Part shown: positions 58,745 to 64,000 of the stretch, one piece after another | Layout: every line of letters begins with the position of its first letter | Numbering within the stretch: the stretch's first letter is position 1 | Assembly: GCA_030803735.1 (NCBI GenBank) | Contig: JAURUC010000001.1 | Coordinates: forward strand, 2,055,501-2,119,500 | Reading direction: 5' to 3' | Origin: Actinopolyspora lacussalsi | GTDB lineage: Bacteria; Actinomycetota; Actinomycetes; Mycobacteriales; Pseudonocardiaceae | Length of the DNA stretch: 64,000 nucleotides | Program-made: the position numbers and the translations under genes | The notes under the pieces: generated by a model | What the model was told of the DNA's origin: nothing | Seen by the model: only the letters and a program-made list of their open reading frames with translations | The model's database searches: none

Positions 58745-60769
58745 ATGAGCCCGGTCGATCCGAACCACGGGGCCGATCCGCACAACGGGGCCAACGGGCC
58801 GCTCGGGCACCTGTTGGAACGACGCTACCGCGTGGACGACGTGCTCGCCCACGGCGGCATGTCCACGGTTTACCGCGGACTGGACACCAGGCTGGACCGG
58901 CCGGTGGCCCTGAAGGTGATGGACACCCGCTACGCCGGTGACCAGTCGTTCACCGAACGGTTCGAGCGTGAGGCGAGGTCGGCGGCGCGCCTGCACCATC
59001 CCAACATCGTCTCCGTCTACGACCAGGGTGTGGACAGGGGGATACCGGGCGAGGACCGGCTCTACCTGGTCATGCGGCTGGTCGAGGGCGGCACGCTGCG
59101 GGACCTATTGCGTGCTCGGGGTTCACTGCCGCTGTCGGTGGCGCTGAGCGTGCTGGAGGCCGTGCTGGCCGCTCTCTCGGCGGCGCATCACGCGGGCATG
59201 GTGCACCGGGACATCAAGCCGGAGAACGTGCTGATCGGCCGCGACGGCTCGGTGCAGGTGGCCGACTTCGGACTGGTGCGAGCGGCCGCGGGCGCGGGCT
59301 CGACCAGCGGGGACGTGATTCTGGGCACCGTGGCCTATCTCGCTCCGGAGCAGGTGACCAGCGGGGCCGCGGACACCCGGTCGGACGTGTACGCGGCGGG
59401 GATCGTGCTCTACGAACTGCTGACCGGACGTCCCCCCTACACCGGTGACACGGCGCTCTCGGTGGCGTATCGACACGTCAACGACGATGTCCGCCCGCCG
59501 AGCGAACTGGTTCCCGAGCTACCGCCCGCCGTGGACGAGCTGGTGCTGCGGTTCACCCGTCGTGACCCCGCGTGGCGTCCCGCGGACGGGGCAGCCGCGC
59601 TTCGCGAGTTGCGGCAGACCCGGGACGGGATCGGGCTGGCCGGTGTTCCGGTACCGGTGCCGCACCCCGGCAGCACCGAGTCGTCCGAAGCCGACGGGCC
59701 GCCCACCGAACAGATCCCTCCGGTACCTCCCGCCGCTGTCGGCAACGGCACGACGAGCGACCCCGGGCCACGGGGAACCCGCGCCTTGCGACGCCCCACC
59801 TCCGCACCAACCCCGGAAGCCTCCGAAACCACCAACGAGTTCGCCTCGGTCCCGGACGACGACGATTCCCGGGACGGTTCCCGCCGTCGAAGCCGCCTGG
59901 CGGCCGTGGTCGGAGTCGTGGTGCTGCTGGGCGCTCTGATCGCCGGGGGTGCTTGGCTGCTGGGCGGAAACTCGTACGTGCGGGTACCGGAACTGGCCGG
60001 CTCCTCCCTCTCCGAGGCGAAGGAAGCGCTGCGCGCCAACGAGTTGGGGGCCGACGTCTCGAAGTCGTATCACAACACGGTCCCCGAAGACACCGTGATC
60101 AGTGCCGCCCCGCAGGGGGGAACCCGGATCCGCAGCGGTGACCAGGTGGAGTTGCGTGTCTCGCGGGGGCGCCCCACCGTTCCGGAGATCGAATCGGGCA
60201 GCCGGGTCAGCGAGGTGCAGAGCAAGCTCCGCAACGCGAAGTTGTCCCCGGAACTGGACTCCTCGGCCAACCGTTACCACGACAGCGTGCCGAAAGGGCG
60301 GGTGATCGGAGTCGCACCGGAACCGGGGAGCAGGGTGAAAACGAGCGGTTCGGTCACGATCATCGTCAGCAGGGGCCCCGCTCCCGAACCCGTGCCCGAT
60401 GTGAAGGGCATGGACCGCGACCAGGCGTTCACCGCACTCGGCGAGGCCGGTTTCGACCCCTACGAGGCCGGGCGGGAGTTCGCCGAAGGAGTGGCGAACG
60501 GCCACGTGGTGCGGACCGACCCCTCGGCGGGCAGCGAAGTGCCGATGAGCGGTGAACCGCGGGTCGGTGTGGTGCTCTCCAGCGCGGTCGAGGTGCCCGA
60601 ATTCAGGGGGAAGACCGTGGAACAGGCGCGACAGCAAGCGGCGGAGGCCGGACTGACGCTGCGGGTGGACTCGTTGTTCGGCAGGGACAACGGTCGGGTG
60701 GTGCGGCAACAACCGAGCCCGGGAAGCACCGTCAAACGCGGATCGCAGGTCAAGATCACGGCCTTCTGA
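58745..60769 (+). CDS. pknL: Transmembrane Ser/Thr protein kinase PknL with PASTA domains
   Basis: The 674-residue kinase has the Gly-rich loop LAHGGMSTVYRG at 35-46, VALKVMD with the catalytic Lys, HRDIKPENVLI near 157 and DFGLVRAAAGAG as DFG and activation loop. A juxtamembrane Pro/Ser/Thr linker leads to one transmembrane helix (AAVVGVVVLLGALIAGGAWLLGG, near 405). Outside are four PASTA units, the last ending in VKRGSQVKITAF, which bind peptidoglycan fragments or lipid II. M. tuberculosis PknL lacks PASTA, Corynebacterium PknL has it. ATG 58745 follows GGAGG by seven bases. The likely substrate Rv2175c-like protein is divergent. Confidence 0.93.
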   Translation: MSPVDPNHGADPHNGANGPLGHLLERRYRVDDVLAHGGMSTVYRGLDTRLDRPVALKVMDTRYAGDQSFTERFEREARSAARLHHPNIVSVYDQGVDRGIPGEDRLYLVMRLVEGGTLRDLLRARGSLPLSVALSVLEAVLAALSAAHHAGMVHRDIKPENVLIGRDGSVQVADFGLVRAAAGAGSTSGDVILGTVAYLAPEQVTSGAADTRSDVYAAGIVLYELLTGRPPYTGDTALSVAYRHVNDDVRPPSELVPELPPAVDELVLRFTRRDPAWRPADGAAALRELRQTRDGIGLAGVPVPVPHPGSTESSEADGPPTEQIPPVPPAAVGNGTTSDPGPRGTRALRRPTSAPTPEASETTNEFASVPDDDDSRDGSRRRSRLAAVVGVVVLLGALIAGGAWLLGGNSYVRVPELAGSSLSEAKEALRANELGADVSKSYHNTVPEDTVISAAPQGGTRIRSGDQVELRVSRGRPTVPEIESGSRVSEVQSKLRNAKLSPELDSSANRYHDSVPKGRVIGVAPEPGSRVKTSGSVTIIVSRGPAPEPVPDVKGMDRDQAFTALGEAGFDPYEAGREFAEGVANGHVVRTDPSAGSEVPMSGEPRVGVVLSSAVEVPEFRGKTVEQARQQAAEAGLTLRVDSLFGRDNGRVVRQQPSPGSTVKRGSQVKITAF

Positions 60770-60786
60770 GGGCTCGCCCGGCGGTG

Positions 60787-60819
60787 GAACCGGGTCGGGA
60801 ACCGACCCGAACCCGGTTC
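60787..60819 (+). terminator. pknL terminator hairpin
   Basis: GAACCGGGT at 60787-60795 pairs with ACCCGGTTC at 60811-60819, extended inside by CGGG/CCCG with one bulged A and a six-base loop. It lies 18 bp after the pknL stop. Confidence 0.7.
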
Positions 60820-60870
60820 TTCGAGGTCGGGGACCGGTCCGCGTCGACCCCCGACTACGACGGCACGGGA

Positions 60871-60894
60871 GGGTGCCGAGACGGCTCGGCACCC
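60871..60894 (-). terminator. aroG terminator hairpin
   Basis: GGGTGCCGAG at 60871-60880 pairs perfectly with CTCGGCACCC at 60885-60894 around ACGG. It lies 12 bp after the stop of the minus-strand aroG gene. Confidence 0.75.
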
Positions 60895-60905
60895 CGCGGA
60901 CCTCC

Positions 60906-63663
<2,758 letters not shown>

Positions 63664-63918
63664 CCCGCCTCCTCGAAACACGTCACGCCGTAGGCGTGAT
63701 ATTGATCTCAGCGGAAGAGCCTTTCACGGACTAAATCGGTGCAGCAAGTATCCGATCGGGCGCACCAGGTAACCAGCGGTAACGACGCAAGGGGTCACCC
63801 GGGTCGAACCGATTCGGACGACGCGTGGTTCACGTCGATCACCGCCGCGGGCCCCACCACGAGAGCCACGGGAGCCGACCACGGATCCTGCCCCCCTCAC
63901 GCGTTCGAGCGGGTCACG

Positions 63919-64000
63919 CTACCGAGCCGGATGGCCCAGTTCCCGCATTCGCTGTTCGATCACCTGCCAGCGCCGCAGATTGTGCTTGGCGTCGGCCAGT
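63919..64000 (-). CDS. C-terminal end of a probable polyadenylate-specific 3'-exoribonuclease (RNase AS)
   Basis: The last 27 codons of a minus-strand gene are visible, reading LADAKHNLRRWQVIEQRMRE and LGHPAR before TAG at 63919-63921. The LADAxHNLRRW stretch fits the final helix of DEDDh exonucleases, and the corresponding gene in M. tuberculosis (Rv2179c, RNase AS) directly follows aroG. The identification rests on position and a short end only. Confidence 0.5.
   Translation of the reverse strand, partial: LADAKHNLRRWQVIEQRMRELGHPAR

Noticed and set aside
63664..63918. Possible gene or tRNA in the last gap
   Set aside because: No cloverleaf, no frame with a start site; only a short CACGCC/GGCGTG hairpin near 63684-63698 and the expected phosphofructokinase promoter.

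Overview
The window is high-GC actinomycete chromosome: compact genes, GTG/TTG starts, T-poor hairpin terminators and actinobacterial regulator/operator pairs. Gene order matches two Mycobacterium tuberculosis neighbourhoods known from memory (sigB-ideR ... nrdR-lexA-hflX-dapF-miaA-DUF349-miaB-recX-recA-DUF3046, then lppM-idsA2-Rv2175c-pknL-aroG-RNase AS). Presence of rox, class II nrdJ, a PPi-type phosphofructokinase and DUF4192 suggests the Pseudonocardiales (Saccharopolyspora/Actinopolyspora/Amycolatopsis-like); that placement is inference. No phage, insertion sequence, CRISPR, tRNA or rRNA gene was recognised.

1-18 kb: a truncated methyltransferase, dtd, a rifampin monooxygenase preceded by a RAE-like inverted repeat, sigB, a PtpB-like phosphatase, a lipoprotein, a protein acetyltransferase/deacetylase pair (pat-acuC), a sulfurtransferase, the iron regulator ideR overlapping galK, galE, a RibD-like reductase, a DUF4192 protein and a secreted S15 peptidase.

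18-35 kb: nrdR-nrdJ with a tandem NrdR-box pair, lexA with an operator over its promoter, a decayed divergent chiZ-like ORF that still has a LexA box, a repeat-rich and AT-richer gap, an MFS transporter, a second decayed gene, hflX, dapF, miaA, a DUF349 protein, an Rv2732c-like membrane protein and miaB.

35-48 kb: a gluABCD-type amino-acid ABC operon, an orphan binding protein, the Entner-Doudoroff pair edd-eda, a Tat-type siderophore-binding lipoprotein under an IdeR box, a HAD phosphatase, an AT-richer orphan secreted protein, and recA-recX behind a LexA box.

48-64 kb: DUF4383, DUF3046 and a 39-residue membrane microprotein, the large helicase lhr, a GNAT enzyme, a DUF885 protein, an LppM-like lipoprotein, a prenyl synthase, an Rv2175c-like DNA-binding protein, a PASTA kinase, class II DAHP synthase, PPi-type phosphofructokinase and the end of a probable RNase AS gene.

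Three regulators (LexA, NrdR, IdeR) are encoded next to recognisable targets, so SOS, deoxynucleotide and iron control can be partly read from the sequence. The least explained items are an about 90-bp repeat that begins at the stop codon of two unrelated genes, several 14-21-bp tandem arrays, the RAE-like element, and the two decayed genes. I found no convincing new multi-gene system.
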